From BNXB01 sp031548005 (GTDB lineage: Bacteria > Bacteroidota > Bacteroidia > Bacteroidales > Azobacteroidaceae), in contig JAVBRK010000024.1 in NCBI GenBank assembly GCA_031548005.1, forward strand, positions 1 through 64,000: 64,000 nt of DNA. Direction: 5' to 3'. The notes below the pieces were generated by a model, which saw only the letters and a list, made by a program, of their open reading frames with translations, had not been told where the DNA came from and did no database searches. The position numbers and the translations under genes were made by a program. Of this stretch, positions 34,328 to 44,128 are shown in pieces (the first letter of the stretch is position 1; every line of letters begins with the position of its first letter).

Positions 34328-36082
34328 TTATTTTATTTCGTAAATCCGGGATCTTTCAGATATTCCGTTTTCATTGATCGATTCGATTGCAAAGTAGTAA
34401 GTCTTTTCCCGGTCCATCGCTTTGAAATAATATTCATTGGCTCCATGTACCATAATACAATTGTACAGCTTGTCAGGTTCGATTCCCGTATAAATATTGT
34501 AGGCATAGGCATTGTCTACCGGTTGCCATTTAATCCATGCGCTGCGTTTATCGTTTTCTGTTCTTAATACGATGAATTCTTTAACGGCATCCGGTTTGCT
34601 TCCGTTACCCAGACCGAAAACACGAAGCCCTGAGATGGCGAATTTTCCGGTTGGCATGTGAATGTTTTCCATTTTGATGAATCGGGTTTTTACCGGTTTT
34701 TGCAGTTCGATGTAATCGTGAGGCACGTCTTTCTTGTTATTGCTTTTGTCGACGAGTATCGTCCAGTTTTTCCCGTCGTTTGAGCAATACAGTTTGTATT
34801 GATGGTAAATTCCCGTTTGTTTTCCGAGAAATCCGGCATCCTGATCAGCATAGTTGATCTGAACGGCGTTGACAGTACATATTTCTCCCAGATCCGACAG
34901 GATCCATTCTCCTTTGTTGGATGTGGCCGCACTCCAGTAGGTTTTGGCATTTTCGTCTACTGCATTGTTGGCGTGATAGCCTCCCAGAGTAGAAGATACC
35001 TGTACCGGTTTGTTATAATTCAGCATCATCCAGCCTGCGAAACGGCTTTCCAGGTGATCGGCCGGTCCTGTGGGCAGGTAGTGCGGATAGTCTCCGAAAA
35101 CGGTGTTGCAATACATCTGGTCTTCAGGGTCGAATCCCGCGGGCCAGATCCCGATCCGGCGTTCGAAATTATTTTTTACGGAAATGGTCATCGTCGAGGT
35201 GTGCCAATAATTTCCCCATTTATCCTGGTAAGTGGCTCCGTGGCCGGCTCCGTGCATGAAACCTCCCGGTTTGTAGCTCATCGGCATGGATACGTGCTCA
35301 AAGTAACCCAACGGGCTGTTTGCGATGGCTACCCCGTCGGCATAACCGCTGAACTCGGTTCCGGGGCCTCCCCACTGGAGGTAATATTTGCCATTGTGTT
35401 TGGTCATCCAGGCTCCTTCCATAAATCCTTTCAGGAATGTATTATCCATATACTCCCCGAAACGGTGCCAGCCAAAACGCTGGTCGTTGGTTAGTAATAC
35501 TTCTTTCCGGGTTCCGACCGGCTGGAACGTTTTCCTGTCCAATTCGATTCCATAGAGTGGATATACATTGCTGCTGCCGTTGTACATATACAAACGTCCG
35601 TCATCATCCACAAAAAATGCAGGGTCCCATCCTCCGATCTCCAGGTTCTCAATGGCTTTTTCCCATTGGTTCGACTTGGGGTCGGTACTCATCCAGATCG
35701 GGAATTCGCTGGTATAGGTAGATCCGAAAACCAATAATGTATCTTCCTGCACCCAAACAGCCGGAGCGCAGAGATCGTCGTACAGATTCGGATATTTTTT
35801 GGTCAGTTCCGGTGTCAGAAAACTGCGGGAGACAAAATTCCAGTTCAGCATATCGCTGCTCCACCAATATCCCCATTGATTGGTGGAGAAAAGATAGTAG
35901 TCTCCTTTGTATAGTACGATGACCGGATCGGCTGTCGAACGGTGCTTTCCCCAGGCCGAAAAATTGGGAATCGGCAGGTAGGCGTAATCAATATTGACCG
36001 GATTGCAGTAGGTTTTCTGCTGTGCCCCGGCAGGATGTGATAATCCGCTTAGGATCAGAATCAATAATATTATTTTTTTCAT
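34328..36082 (-). CDS. GH43-like glycosidase with discoidin (F5/8C) and Fn3 domains
   Basis: 584 residues with a signal peptide (SHPAGAQ). Five-bladed propeller region about 25-345: STADPVIVLYKGDYYLFST (candidate base Asp), GGWDPAFFVDDDGRLYMYNG (modulating Asp) and GFMEGAWMTKHNGKYYLQW (candidate acid Glu). Residues about 355-490 form an F5/8 type C sugar-binding domain (HANNAVDENAKTYWSAATSNKGEW, RFIKMENIHMP), followed by a fibronectin III domain at 500-584. The three acidic positions match GH43. Substrates in GH43 range over arabinosides, xylosides and galactosides; here the neighbours act on beta-glucosides, so it may remove a side group. Periplasmic. Confidence 0.8.
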   Translation of the reverse strand: MKKIILLILILSGLSHPAGAQQKTYCNPVNIDYAYLPIPNFSAWGKHRSTADPVIVLYKGDYYLFSTNQWGYWWSSDMLNWNFVSRSFLTPELTKKYPNLYDDLCAPAVWVQEDTLLVFGSTYTSEFPIWMSTDPKSNQWEKAIENLEIGGWDPAFFVDDDGRLYMYNGSSNVYPLYGIELDRKTFQPVGTRKEVLLTNDQRFGWHRFGEYMDNTFLKGFMEGAWMTKHNGKYYLQWGGPGTEFSGYADGVAIANSPLGYFEHVSMPMSYKPGGFMHGAGHGATYQDKWGNYWHTSTMTISVKNNFERRIGIWPAGFDPEDQMYCNTVFGDYPHYLPTGPADHLESRFAGWMMLNYNKPVQVSSTLGGYHANNAVDENAKTYWSAATSNKGEWILSDLGEICTVNAVQINYADQDAGFLGKQTGIYHQYKLYCSNDGKNWTILVDKSNNKKDVPHDYIELQKPVKTRFIKMENIHMPTGKFAISGLRVFGLGNGSKPDAVKEFIVLRTENDKRSAWIKWQPVDNAYAYNIYTGIEPDKLYNCIMVHGANEYYFKAMDREKTYYFAIESINENGISERSRIYEIK

Positions 36083-36101
36083 TTTGTATCCCGTTTGTAA
36101 A

Positions 36102-38387
36102 TTAGTTCAAAGTGAATTCAGCAATCTTCACATCGCGGCTGTTTCCTCCTATCAGGACGTGAAAATCTCCCGGTTCATAAACATATTGCAGGTCATAATC
36201 ATAGAATTTCAGCATTTCGGGCGTGATTGAAAATTCGACAGTCTTCGATTCTCCGGCTTTCAGGAAGATCTTTTGAAATCCTTTCAACTCGCGTACCGGC
36301 CGGGTGACGCTGCCTGCAAGATCACGAATGTACAGCTGTACGACTTCGTTCCCGTCTACGGCTCCGGTGTTGGTTACCTGAATGGAAGCTTTCAGTTGCC
36401 CGTTGCCGGAAATGGTCGTTTTGCTAAGCGTAATATCACTGTATCCGAAAGTCGTATAGCTTAATCCGAATCCGAACGGATAAAGCGGATCGTTGCTTAC
36501 GTCTAAGTAATTGCTGCGGAATTTCTCGAACCACTTGCCTTCCGCCAATGGCCTTCCGGTATTTTTATGGTTGTAGAAGATCGGTACCTGTCCGATGTTC
36601 CGGGGGAACGTAATGGTTAGTTTTCCTCCCGGGTTGACATCGCCGAATAACACGTCGCTGATCGCATAAGCGGCTTCGCTGCCTCCGAACCAAACGTTCA
36701 GGATGGCTGGTACATGCTCGTTTTCCCAGGTAAGCGCCAGGGGCCGGCCAGTAAATAATACGAGTACTACCGGCTTACCGGTATTGACCAGGGCTTTCAG
36801 CAGTTCTTTCTGGGCGTCGGGGATTTCGATGCTGCTGCGGCTACTGCACTCTCCACTCATTTCAGAAGCCTCTCCCAGGGCGGCTACAATAACATTAGCG
36901 CCTCTGGCTGCTTGCAATGCTTCGTCGATCTGTTCCCGGAGCGAACGATTATCTTTTTTCTGTGTTTTGCCAAAAACGCTGACCCGTTCATTGAATGCCG
37001 TATCGCTACTCAATTCGCATCCTTTGGCATAAACGATCCTGGCCTGGTCTCCGGCAATGCTCCTCAGTCCTTCGAGTAAGGTGGCCGGTTTTGTGAAGTC
37101 GGCGGCAACGCTCCAGGTTCCGGGCATATTTTCGCGGGTATCGGCCAATGGTCCTACAACTGCAATGGTTCCCTGTTTTTTCAACGGCAGTACCTGTTGG
37201 TCGTTTTTTAGCAGGACAAAGCTTCCGGATGCTGTTTCCCGGGCGATGGCCCGGTGTTTATCGGTATAAATTTCGGTTTTTGCCCGGTTTTCATCGCAGT
37301 ATTTGTACGGATCTTCAAACAATCCTAATCTGTATTTGGCTTCCAGGATCAGACGGCAAGCGTTGTCGATCTGTTTTTCCGTGATTTTACTTTCTTTCAA
37401 TGATTTCTGCAGGGTGGTGAGAAGTCCTTCTCCAACCATGTCCATATCGACTCCGGCATCCAATGCGCGCGCCGAAACGGTTTTCAGATCACCGATTCCA
37501 TGATCGACCATTTCGTTAATACCGGTATAGTCTGTAACGACAAAACCATCGAATCCCCATTGCTTGCGTAACAGGTCGGTCAGCAGCCATTTATTCCCGG
37601 TGGCCGGAATCCCGTCAATCTCGTTGAACGACACCATGACCGAACCGACTCCTGCATCGACGGCAGCCTGATAGGGAAGCAGGTATTCGTTGTACATCCG
37701 GTAGCGACTCATGTCGGTGGTGTTGTAGTCTCTTCCGGCTTCGGCGGCTCCATACAGGGCAAAGTGTTTCACACAGGCCATGATATTGCTTTTTTTACTG
37801 AAATCGCCCTGATATCCTTTTACCATGGCTTTGGCAATTTCTCCTCCGAGGTAAGGGTCTTCACCGCTTCCCTCTGCGATTCGTCCCCACCGGGCATCCC
37901 GGCAGATATCGACCATCGGGCTGAATGTCCAGCAAATCCCGTCGGCGCTCGCCTCGGTGGCGGCTACCCGCGCCGATTGTTCGATGGCTTCCATATCCCA
38001 TGTACAGGCCAATCCTAATGGAATCGGGAATATGGTTTCATATCCGTGGATAACATCCATTCCGAATAACAATGGGATCTTCAGGCGGCTTTCTTCTACG
38101 GCCAGCCGTTGTACTTCCTTGATTTTGGCAACTCCTTTGATGTTGAACAACCCTCCGACTTTCCCGTCTCTTATTTTTCCGGCAATGTCGCTGTTGCTCG
38201 CCTGTCCGGTAACAATGTCTCCGGATCCCGGAAGGTTGAGTTGTCCGATTTTTTCTTCAATGGTCATTTTACCCATCAGATCACTGATAAAACGATCCAT
38301 TTCCGTATTTTCTTGGTTTCCGGTCTGTTTTTTCGCACAGGAAATAAATATGAATACGAAACAAATCAGGGTTAAAAGATTTTTCAT
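36102..38387 (-). CDS. GH3 beta-glucosidase (BglX type), lipoprotein
   Basis: 761 residues. Lipobox FISC at Cys17. Catalytic nucleophile Asp286 in GFVVTDYTGINEM; acid/base candidate in GEASEMSGECSSRSSIEIP; KHF/KHFALYG and RDARWGRIAEGSGEDP for sugar binding. C-terminal Fn3-like domain (YVYEPGDFHVLIGG). The set TDYT instead of the more common SDW, and the SGExxSR loop, are seen in the BT_3567-type GH3 enzymes that act on sophoro-oligosaccharides (beta-1,2-gluco-oligomers). Tandem with another GH3 of similar design and the GH144 gene; expected to release glucose from short beta-glucans in the periplasm. Confidence 0.92.
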   Translation of the reverse strand: MKNLLTLICFVFIFISCAKKQTGNQENTEMDRFISDLMGKMTIEEKIGQLNLPGSGDIVTGQASNSDIAGKIRDGKVGGLFNIKGVAKIKEVQRLAVEESRLKIPLLFGMDVIHGYETIFPIPLGLACTWDMEAIEQSARVAATEASADGICWTFSPMVDICRDARWGRIAEGSGEDPYLGGEIAKAMVKGYQGDFSKKSNIMACVKHFALYGAAEAGRDYNTTDMSRYRMYNEYLLPYQAAVDAGVGSVMVSFNEIDGIPATGNKWLLTDLLRKQWGFDGFVVTDYTGINEMVDHGIGDLKTVSARALDAGVDMDMVGEGLLTTLQKSLKESKITEKQIDNACRLILEAKYRLGLFEDPYKYCDENRAKTEIYTDKHRAIARETASGSFVLLKNDQQVLPLKKQGTIAVVGPLADTRENMPGTWSVAADFTKPATLLEGLRSIAGDQARIVYAKGCELSSDTAFNERVSVFGKTQKKDNRSLREQIDEALQAARGANVIVAALGEASEMSGECSSRSSIEIPDAQKELLKALVNTGKPVVLVLFTGRPLALTWENEHVPAILNVWFGGSEAAYAISDVLFGDVNPGGKLTITFPRNIGQVPIFYNHKNTGRPLAEGKWFEKFRSNYLDVSNDPLYPFGFGLSYTTFGYSDITLSKTTISGNGQLKASIQVTNTGAVDGNEVVQLYIRDLAGSVTRPVRELKGFQKIFLKAGESKTVEFSITPEMLKFYDYDLQYVYEPGDFHVLIGGNSRDVKIAEFTLN

Positions 38388-38425
38388 TTTTATTTTAAGT
38401 TTATTTTATTTTTCAATAATCAGGC

Positions 38426-40702
38426 TTATTCCAGAACGAATTCACCTTTTAGTTCTGTAAGTGAGTTTCCACCCACGAATACCTGAAAATCTCCCGGTTC
38501 ATAAACAGATTGTAATTGAGAATTATAAAAACGGAGATCATCTACAGTCAGGTGAAATTCGATCGTTTTGCTTTCTCCTGCTTTGAGATGGATTTTTTTA
38601 TATCCTTTCAACTCGCGTACCGGCCGGGTGATGCTTCCCACCAGGTCGCGGATGTAAAGCTGCGCCACTTCCTCTCCGTCGAAGTTTCCGGAATTGGTGA
38701 TGGTCACTTTTACAGAAAGCGGATTGTTTTCAGCGATTTCTTTTCCGGATAATACCAGATCTTTGTATGTAAATGTGGTATAACTCAAGCCATGCCCGAA
38801 CGGATATAACGGATCGTTGGATACATCTAAGTAACGCGAAACAGTCCGGTCGTTCGGAGCTTCGGGATTAAATGGCCTGCCGGTATTTTTATGGTTATAA
38901 TACAACGGAATTTGTCCCAAAACCCGGGGGAAGGTCATCGTGAGTTTTCCGGAAGGATTGTAGTGTCCGGTCAGTACATCAGCGATGGCGGCGCCTCCCA
39001 TAGTCCCGGGAAACCAGGCTTCCAGGATAGCATCCATATTTACATGCTCCCAATTCAGTGTCAATGGCCGGCCGTTCATCAAAACCAGAACTATCGGCTT
39101 TCCGGTTTTTTTCACTGCTTTTAGTAATTCCTGTTGTACCCCTGGTAAGTCTAAAGAGGTTCTGGAGCCGGCTTCTCCCGACATATCGTGTTTTTCTCCC
39201 ATCACCATTACCACCACATCCGATTGCCGGGCTATCCGGATTGCCTCGGGAAATCCGGAACTGTCATCTCCCGTCAGTTCGCATCCTTTAGCATACAGAA
39301 GCCGGGAAGCAACCGGTTCTCCGGCTTCTGTAAGCCCTTCATAAACGCTCACAGGAATCGAGTCCCGGTCGCCCCCGGCCGACCAACACCCTAAAATTTC
39401 GTATTTATCTTTTGCTAATGGTCCTATCAGGGCGATGCGCTGTTCTTTCTGCAGTGGTAAAAGCTGCCGGTCGTTTTTGAGTAACACCATGGATTTACGG
39501 GCTACGTCGCGGGCGGCTTCCTTATTTTCTGCGGTAAGGATCTGGGCTTTTTCCCGGTTGGTATTACAATAGCGATAAGGATCTTCAAACAATCCTAACC
39601 GGTATTTGGCTTCCAGAATCCGGCGGCAAGCCATCTCGACGTCTTTTTCCGATACCTTCTTTTCGCCGGTCAGTGCTTTCAGGTGGTTCATGTATGCCCC
39701 TCCCTGCATGTCCATGTCGACTCCGGCATTCATGGAAAGTTCGGCTGCATGTTTTTCATCCCGGGCGTAACCGTGAGCGATCATCTCGTTAATCGAGGTA
39801 TAATCCGTTACAACGAAGCCTTGAAACCCCCATTCGTCCCGGAGAATTTGCTTTAATAAAAAGGAATTCGCTGTTGCGGGTATTCCGTTCAATTCATTGA
39901 AGGAAGTCATAATACTTCCGCATCCGGCATCCAGAGCTGCTTTGAAAGGAGGTAGATAGGAATACCTCAACTCATTTTCCGACAAGTCAACCGTGTTGTA
40001 TTCTCGTCCCGCAATGGTGGCCCCATAAGCGGCAAAATGTTTCACACAGGCGATGACGGTATTGGCGTCTTTCAGGTTATCTCCCTGAAAACCTTTCACC
40101 CGGGCGGCGGCAACCAAAGATCCCCAGTAGTGGTCTTCTCCTGCTCCTTCGGCTACCCGTCCCCAGCGCGGGTCCCTGGAAATATCGACCATCGGGGCGT
40201 ATACCCAGTTGAGTCCCTCGGCAGCGGCTTCTGTGGCCGCGATCCGGGCCGATTTTTCAATGGCTTCCAGATCCCAGCTACAGGATTCTGCCAATGGAAT
40301 CGGAAATATGGTGCGGTGTCCGTGAATGACATCGAATCCGAATATCAGGGGAATTCCCAGACGGGTTTCTTCAACGGCGATCTGCTGGATGCTCCGGACA
40401 TAATCGGCTTTGATGGCGTTGAAAACGCCTCCGACCATCCCGTTACGGATGTATTCTTTATAGTTCGGGTCGACCGTGGGGCCGGTAATGATATCCCATC
40501 CGCTGGTATAGAGTACTGTTTGTCCGATTTTTTCTTCCAGGGTCATTTCCGACATCAATGAATCGATGAACTGATTCATTTTTGCTTCGTCCGGAGCGTT
40601 CCGGACTATTTTCTTTTCCGGCTTGCACCCGGTTAGTCCACACAGAAAGATCCCGATCGTGAGACCATAAACCTGAGCTTTTATTTTTGTTATCCCGTTC
40701 AT
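38426..40702 (-). CDS. GH3 beta-glucosidase, second paralogue, lipoprotein
   Basis: 758 residues. Lipobox LTGC at Cys26. Nucleophile Asp300 in GFVVTDYTSINEM; acid/base loop GEKHDMSGEAGSRTSLDLP; SRDPRWGRVAEGAGEDHYWG; Fn3-like C-terminus YEPGDFQVFVGG. Clearly paralogous to the neighbour at 36102 but diverged along its whole length, so the two probably differ in chain-length or linkage preference rather than being a recent duplication. The gene ends six bases from the GH144 gene upstream, so GH144 and both GH3 are surely one transcript. Confidence 0.92.
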   Translation of the reverse strand: MNGITKIKAQVYGLTIGIFLCGLTGCKPEKKIVRNAPDEAKMNQFIDSLMSEMTLEEKIGQTVLYTSGWDIITGPTVDPNYKEYIRNGMVGGVFNAIKADYVRSIQQIAVEETRLGIPLIFGFDVIHGHRTIFPIPLAESCSWDLEAIEKSARIAATEAAAEGLNWVYAPMVDISRDPRWGRVAEGAGEDHYWGSLVAAARVKGFQGDNLKDANTVIACVKHFAAYGATIAGREYNTVDLSENELRYSYLPPFKAALDAGCGSIMTSFNELNGIPATANSFLLKQILRDEWGFQGFVVTDYTSINEMIAHGYARDEKHAAELSMNAGVDMDMQGGAYMNHLKALTGEKKVSEKDVEMACRRILEAKYRLGLFEDPYRYCNTNREKAQILTAENKEAARDVARKSMVLLKNDRQLLPLQKEQRIALIGPLAKDKYEILGCWSAGGDRDSIPVSVYEGLTEAGEPVASRLLYAKGCELTGDDSSGFPEAIRIARQSDVVVMVMGEKHDMSGEAGSRTSLDLPGVQQELLKAVKKTGKPIVLVLMNGRPLTLNWEHVNMDAILEAWFPGTMGGAAIADVLTGHYNPSGKLTMTFPRVLGQIPLYYNHKNTGRPFNPEAPNDRTVSRYLDVSNDPLYPFGHGLSYTTFTYKDLVLSGKEIAENNPLSVKVTITNSGNFDGEEVAQLYIRDLVGSITRPVRELKGYKKIHLKAGESKTIEFHLTVDDLRFYNSQLQSVYEPGDFQVFVGGNSLTELKGEFVLE

Positions 40703-40708
40703 TTGTTT

Positions 40709-42919
40709 TTATTTTTCGAAAAGTTCGTCGACCATTTTCCGGATATCCGGATGACTCATGAAAAGATCCCAGATCAAACCGGTTCTGTAATTTTCTATCA
40801 TCACTGTCACCGGAGCCTGATTCAGTCCCATGTAAATATTGGCGCACCAGTTTTCGTTCAGGTTAAACGCGTCTTTAAATCCGTATTCTCCCCACAGAAA
40901 ACGGCCGTAGTTCCGGTAATAGTTTTTCAGGGCAGCCATGGATTGATCGGGAGTGTAAGGAAAAGAAGCCAGTGCTCCGGTAGGGGCCAGGCTTCCCCAA
41001 TCCTGATGTTCCGTAGGTTCTGCCGCCCGGTAATTCCAGGGATCGTCGCTCGCTGTGAGTCCCCAGCAATTGCTTCCGTATCCCTGTTGTTTTTTTGGGT
41101 TTTCAACACAATAACGGTAATTGATCAGCGCCATATTCCGGAAGGTATTGAAATAATCGGTTTCCGTGTATTTATCCTTGATGCGATGCGGATTGAAGCC
41201 CATGTAAGAATAATGGATAAAAAACAGCGGACCGCCATTGGAAACTCCGACATCCAGTTTGATCCCGAAATAGGTATTACCGTTGCTGTATGAGGAGCCA
41301 TCCGTTGTTTGTCCCCAGTTGCTGCGGTAATCCTTCGCCATCTGATCCTGGCTGGCCCATCCGGTATAATACATACTTTTATCGACTCCATGCGTGGGAG
41401 AGGCGATTGCCAGAAGGTAGGTGATCATGGTTTCATTCCATCCGATCAGGGGATGATTGATCACCCATTCCTGATCGGGCGACCAGTGCCAGTACAGATA
41501 TTTACTGTCTTTTGTCTTTTTAAACCAATCCCATTCAATATCTTTCCACAATGTGGTAATTCCTTCCCGGATGAATTTTTCGTCGTTTGTATTTTTACTA
41601 AAATATTGACAAGCAGTTAATAATCCCTGAAATAAAAAAGCAGTTTCCACCAGGTCGGCCCCATTGTCGCGCTTTCCGAAAAACGGGACGACATTTCCGG
41701 TTTCTCCGTCCATAAAATGGGCGTAAGCGCCGTGAAAACGATCAGCGTTTTGCAGGTATTTTACAATTTTTGTCAGTCGTTCGACTGCTTGTTCACGGGT
41801 GATGAATCCTCGTTCGGCTCCTGCAATGATGGCCATAATTCCAAAGCCCGAAGCTCCGGCAGCGATCATGGAGGTGCGTCCGGGAATATTTTCCAATGCC
41901 AGTCCCGAGTTTGACTCCGCTCCGTCCCAGTAGTATCTGAATGATGCTTCCTGGATCATGTCTAAAAGTTGTTCGTCTGTCATGGGGTATGTTTGTGCCG
42001 TCAGGATTTCAGTTCCGGGAAATTCGTTGTATTGATAATCCAGTACCGTGATTTTATACCGGTAGGAGGTTCCGGTTTGTCCTGTATAATCCGAATAACG
42101 GCCTCGTGAAGGATCCTGAATCCCTACAGGAATAAAATCCTGTCCTTGTTCCGCCCGGTAGATTTTAATATATTTTACGGAAGGATTGGTTATCGGGTTC
42201 CAGGTCAGATCCACATGCCGCTCATAAGCCTTTGCCTGAATCAGTTTGGGTATGGCGGGCATTGCTTCTGTAGAAGCTCCGGAAGAGAGTTCGATCTGAT
42301 CCAGGTAGAGGGTATGAAGTTTTTTACTGCTGGAAGCCTGCTTGAAAAAAACTTGTTTAATATCTTGAGAGGGTGTTGTGTGAATGTTTTTAAAGTCGCT
42401 TAACGGAATATGAACCGGAATCCATACGCCGGTTTTGAAGTTTTTGATGTATCGATCTAACGGGATAAAGGTTGATTTTACTGTATCTTCCGGAGTCCAT
42501 TTGGCAATGGCGATGGCGGGAAGTTCCGATACAGAGGTTTCTTTTGATTCTATATATATCCGGAAATCAAGGTATTGTCCTGGTTTAATAAAATCCTTTC
42601 CTCTCCAGTCGGGGTAAACGACGGAGGCTTCCCAATTTCCTTTGTCGGCCGAAACATAGGCTAATTTCAATGCATTTCCGGGCGTAAACGACTGCTCGCT
42701 GCTGACGAATAACCGGTTTCTTGAATGTTGTAAATAGCTTGGCGCCTGATAACCGGCTTTGCTGTAAAAGTAGGTACCTTCTGTCGGGCTATTATCGAAG
42801 AAAACGGGATCGTATTCTTTTTCGGAGGCCACAGACCATTGATAAAACGACAGCAACAATAAAACAAAATATAATTTGAATATGGTCTGATAATCTTTAT
42901 TATCTTTTTTTCTATTCAT
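40709..42919 (-). CDS. GH144-type endo-beta-1,2-glucanase with N-terminal accessory domains
   Basis: 736 residues. Signal peptide at 1-31, then a galactose-binding-like beta-sandwich (about 40-215, ending LDQIELSSG), an Fn3 domain (about 225-305) and a C-terminal (alpha/alpha)6 domain of the Glycoamylase family PF10091 (about 312-725): SFRYYWDGAESNSGLALENI, ASGFGIMAIIAGAERGFIT, DLVETAFLFQGLLTA, YWHWSPDQEW and GWNETMITYLLAIASPTH. PF10091 defines GH144, whose characterised member from Chitinophaga pinensis is an endo-beta-1,2-glucanase. The gene follows the hairpin at 42952 and leads the glycosidase part of the PUL. Confidence 0.82.
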   Translation of the reverse strand: MNRKKDNKDYQTIFKLYFVLLLLSFYQWSVASEKEYDPVFFDNSPTEGTYFYSKAGYQAPSYLQHSRNRLFVSSEQSFTPGNALKLAYVSADKGNWEASVVYPDWRGKDFIKPGQYLDFRIYIESKETSVSELPAIAIAKWTPEDTVKSTFIPLDRYIKNFKTGVWIPVHIPLSDFKNIHTTPSQDIKQVFFKQASSSKKLHTLYLDQIELSSGASTEAMPAIPKLIQAKAYERHVDLTWNPITNPSVKYIKIYRAEQGQDFIPVGIQDPSRGRYSDYTGQTGTSYRYKITVLDYQYNEFPGTEILTAQTYPMTDEQLLDMIQEASFRYYWDGAESNSGLALENIPGRTSMIAAGASGFGIMAIIAGAERGFITREQAVERLTKIVKYLQNADRFHGAYAHFMDGETGNVVPFFGKRDNGADLVETAFLFQGLLTACQYFSKNTNDEKFIREGITTLWKDIEWDWFKKTKDSKYLYWHWSPDQEWVINHPLIGWNETMITYLLAIASPTHGVDKSMYYTGWASQDQMAKDYRSNWGQTTDGSSYSNGNTYFGIKLDVGVSNGGPLFFIHYSYMGFNPHRIKDKYTETDYFNTFRNMALINYRYCVENPKKQQGYGSNCWGLTASDDPWNYRAAEPTEHQDWGSLAPTGALASFPYTPDQSMAALKNYYRNYGRFLWGEYGFKDAFNLNENWCANIYMGLNQAPVTVMIENYRTGLIWDLFMSHPDIRKMVDELFEK

Positions 42920-42939
42920 AGCATCACGTTCTATTCTGG

Positions 42940-42988
42940 AATTTACAAATAAAATCTCTATCCGGACATAAATCCCGGATAGAGATTT
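42940..42988 (-). terminator. Hairpin between the LamG lipoprotein and GH144 genes
   Basis: Perfect 14-bp inverted repeat: AAATCTCTATCCGG (42952-42965) and CCGGATAGAGATTT (42975-42988) with a nine-base loop. Read on the minus strand, the stem is followed by TTTTATTTG, a weak T-tail. It would reduce read-through from the SusCD/LamG genes into the glycosidase genes. Confidence 0.8.
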
Positions 42989-42999
42989 AAGAATTAAAT

Positions 43000-44094
43000 T
43001 TACTTCTGATCGTTCATAATTGCCTGAATTTCTTCAACAGTCAAAGCTTTGTCGAAGATGCGTAATTCGTCCATGAAACTTTCATCGGAATTATGACTCC
43101 ATCCTGTGAAATAGGGAGCTCCGGACATGATCGATACGCTTTCGCAGGCATTCCAACTGATACCGGAAAAACTACTTTTGCTTGCAACAGCCCCGTTAAG
43201 ATAAACAACGCATTCTGTGCCTGAGATGGTGAATGCCAGGTGAATCCATCCGGAACTGGTCGTGGTAGCTGCGGCTCCACCATCGAACCAGCTACTTCCG
43301 GTTCCGTCACCAACGTTCAGTTTAAATGTTTGCCCTCCGTTACCGGCTTCGCGGAAAAACCGGAATCCGGATAGTAGGTTATTGTCTTCTCCTGCAGGAG
43401 GAGAGTCTTTCGGACTGACAACCAATACTCCCGCGCGATCGGGTGTCGCGTTCAACTTATACCAAAAAGCGGCGCTAAACTGTGTATTTCCCAGATTAAT
43501 ATTCTTGCTTGCATCCTTCAACGGGAATGTGAGGTATCCGTTTTCAGCGCCTTTGTAAGCCAATCCGGTTTTTCCTTCAGTGAATGTTGGAAATCCTACC
43601 TTTGTTGCAAATGCTTCAGAAATCAATTCCTGATAATTATCATCAAACGGCATATAGAAAATTTCCCCATTATATTTCGGTTGGTAACGTGATGTTTTAG
43701 AGAAATTAACGGTTTTTGTAGTCGATTTACCGGTTAAATCCGTTGCCTTGATTGTCAACACATAACTTCCATCTTCTAAATTCGGATATTGGTATTTCAT
43801 TTCCAGACGGCGATAATCCTTGAATTCAGAATACTGGGTTAAGTCTTTTCCGTTCATACTTACAGAAACAGATCCTAATTCTATATCATCAGCAATGGTA
43901 GCCTGAATACTGAGAGGAACGATATCTGCTCTGTCTACGATTTCCAATCCATTCGTCGGATAAGTTACCTTAATTTCGGGAGCTAACTCATCCGGACCTG
44001 GCGCCACATGAGAAATGGGATCGATTCCCTCATTGCATGCTGCTGCAAATACGGTAACCAGCATGCCCATCAAGATATATTTTAATGTTTTCAT
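43000..44094 (-). CDS. Surface glycan-binding lipoprotein with LamG domain
   Basis: 364 residues. Lipobox AAAC at about residue 20. An Ig-like domain at about 40-135 (PEIKVTYPTNGLEIVDRADIVPLSIQ, DDIELGSVSVSMNGKDL) is followed by a laminin-G/concanavalin domain at 145-362 (GEIFYMPFDDNYQELIS, FSAAFWYKLNATPDRAGVLVV, SGWIHLAFTISGTECVVYLNG, FMDELRIFDKALTVEEIQAIM). Sitting directly after susD it takes the position of a surface glycan-binding protein (SGBP/SusE-like) in this PUL. No catalytic residues were recognised. Confidence 0.85.
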   Translation of the reverse strand: MKTLKYILMGMLVTVFAAACNEGIDPISHVAPGPDELAPEIKVTYPTNGLEIVDRADIVPLSIQATIADDIELGSVSVSMNGKDLTQYSEFKDYRRLEMKYQYPNLEDGSYVLTIKATDLTGKSTTKTVNFSKTSRYQPKYNGEIFYMPFDDNYQELISEAFATKVGFPTFTEGKTGLAYKGAENGYLTFPLKDASKNINLGNTQFSAAFWYKLNATPDRAGVLVVSPKDSPPAGEDNNLLSGFRFFREAGNGGQTFKLNVGDGTGSSWFDGGAAATTTSSGWIHLAFTISGTECVVYLNGAVASKSSFSGISWNACESVSIMSGAPYFTGWSHNSDESFMDELRIFDKALTVEEIQAIMNDQK

Positions 44095-44128
44095 TATTTA
44101 TTGTTTTTGTGATTATTTCTGTATTAGC

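Noticed and set aside
34799..35494. 231-codon plus-strand frame
   Set aside because: Shadow of the GH43-like gene on the other strand; composition (Phe, Gly, His, Arg rich) and lack of motifs argue against coding.
36102..40702. GH3 pair as one gene broken by a frameshift or a recent duplication
   Set aside because: Each has its own signal peptide, complete catalytic residues and full length, and they differ throughout.
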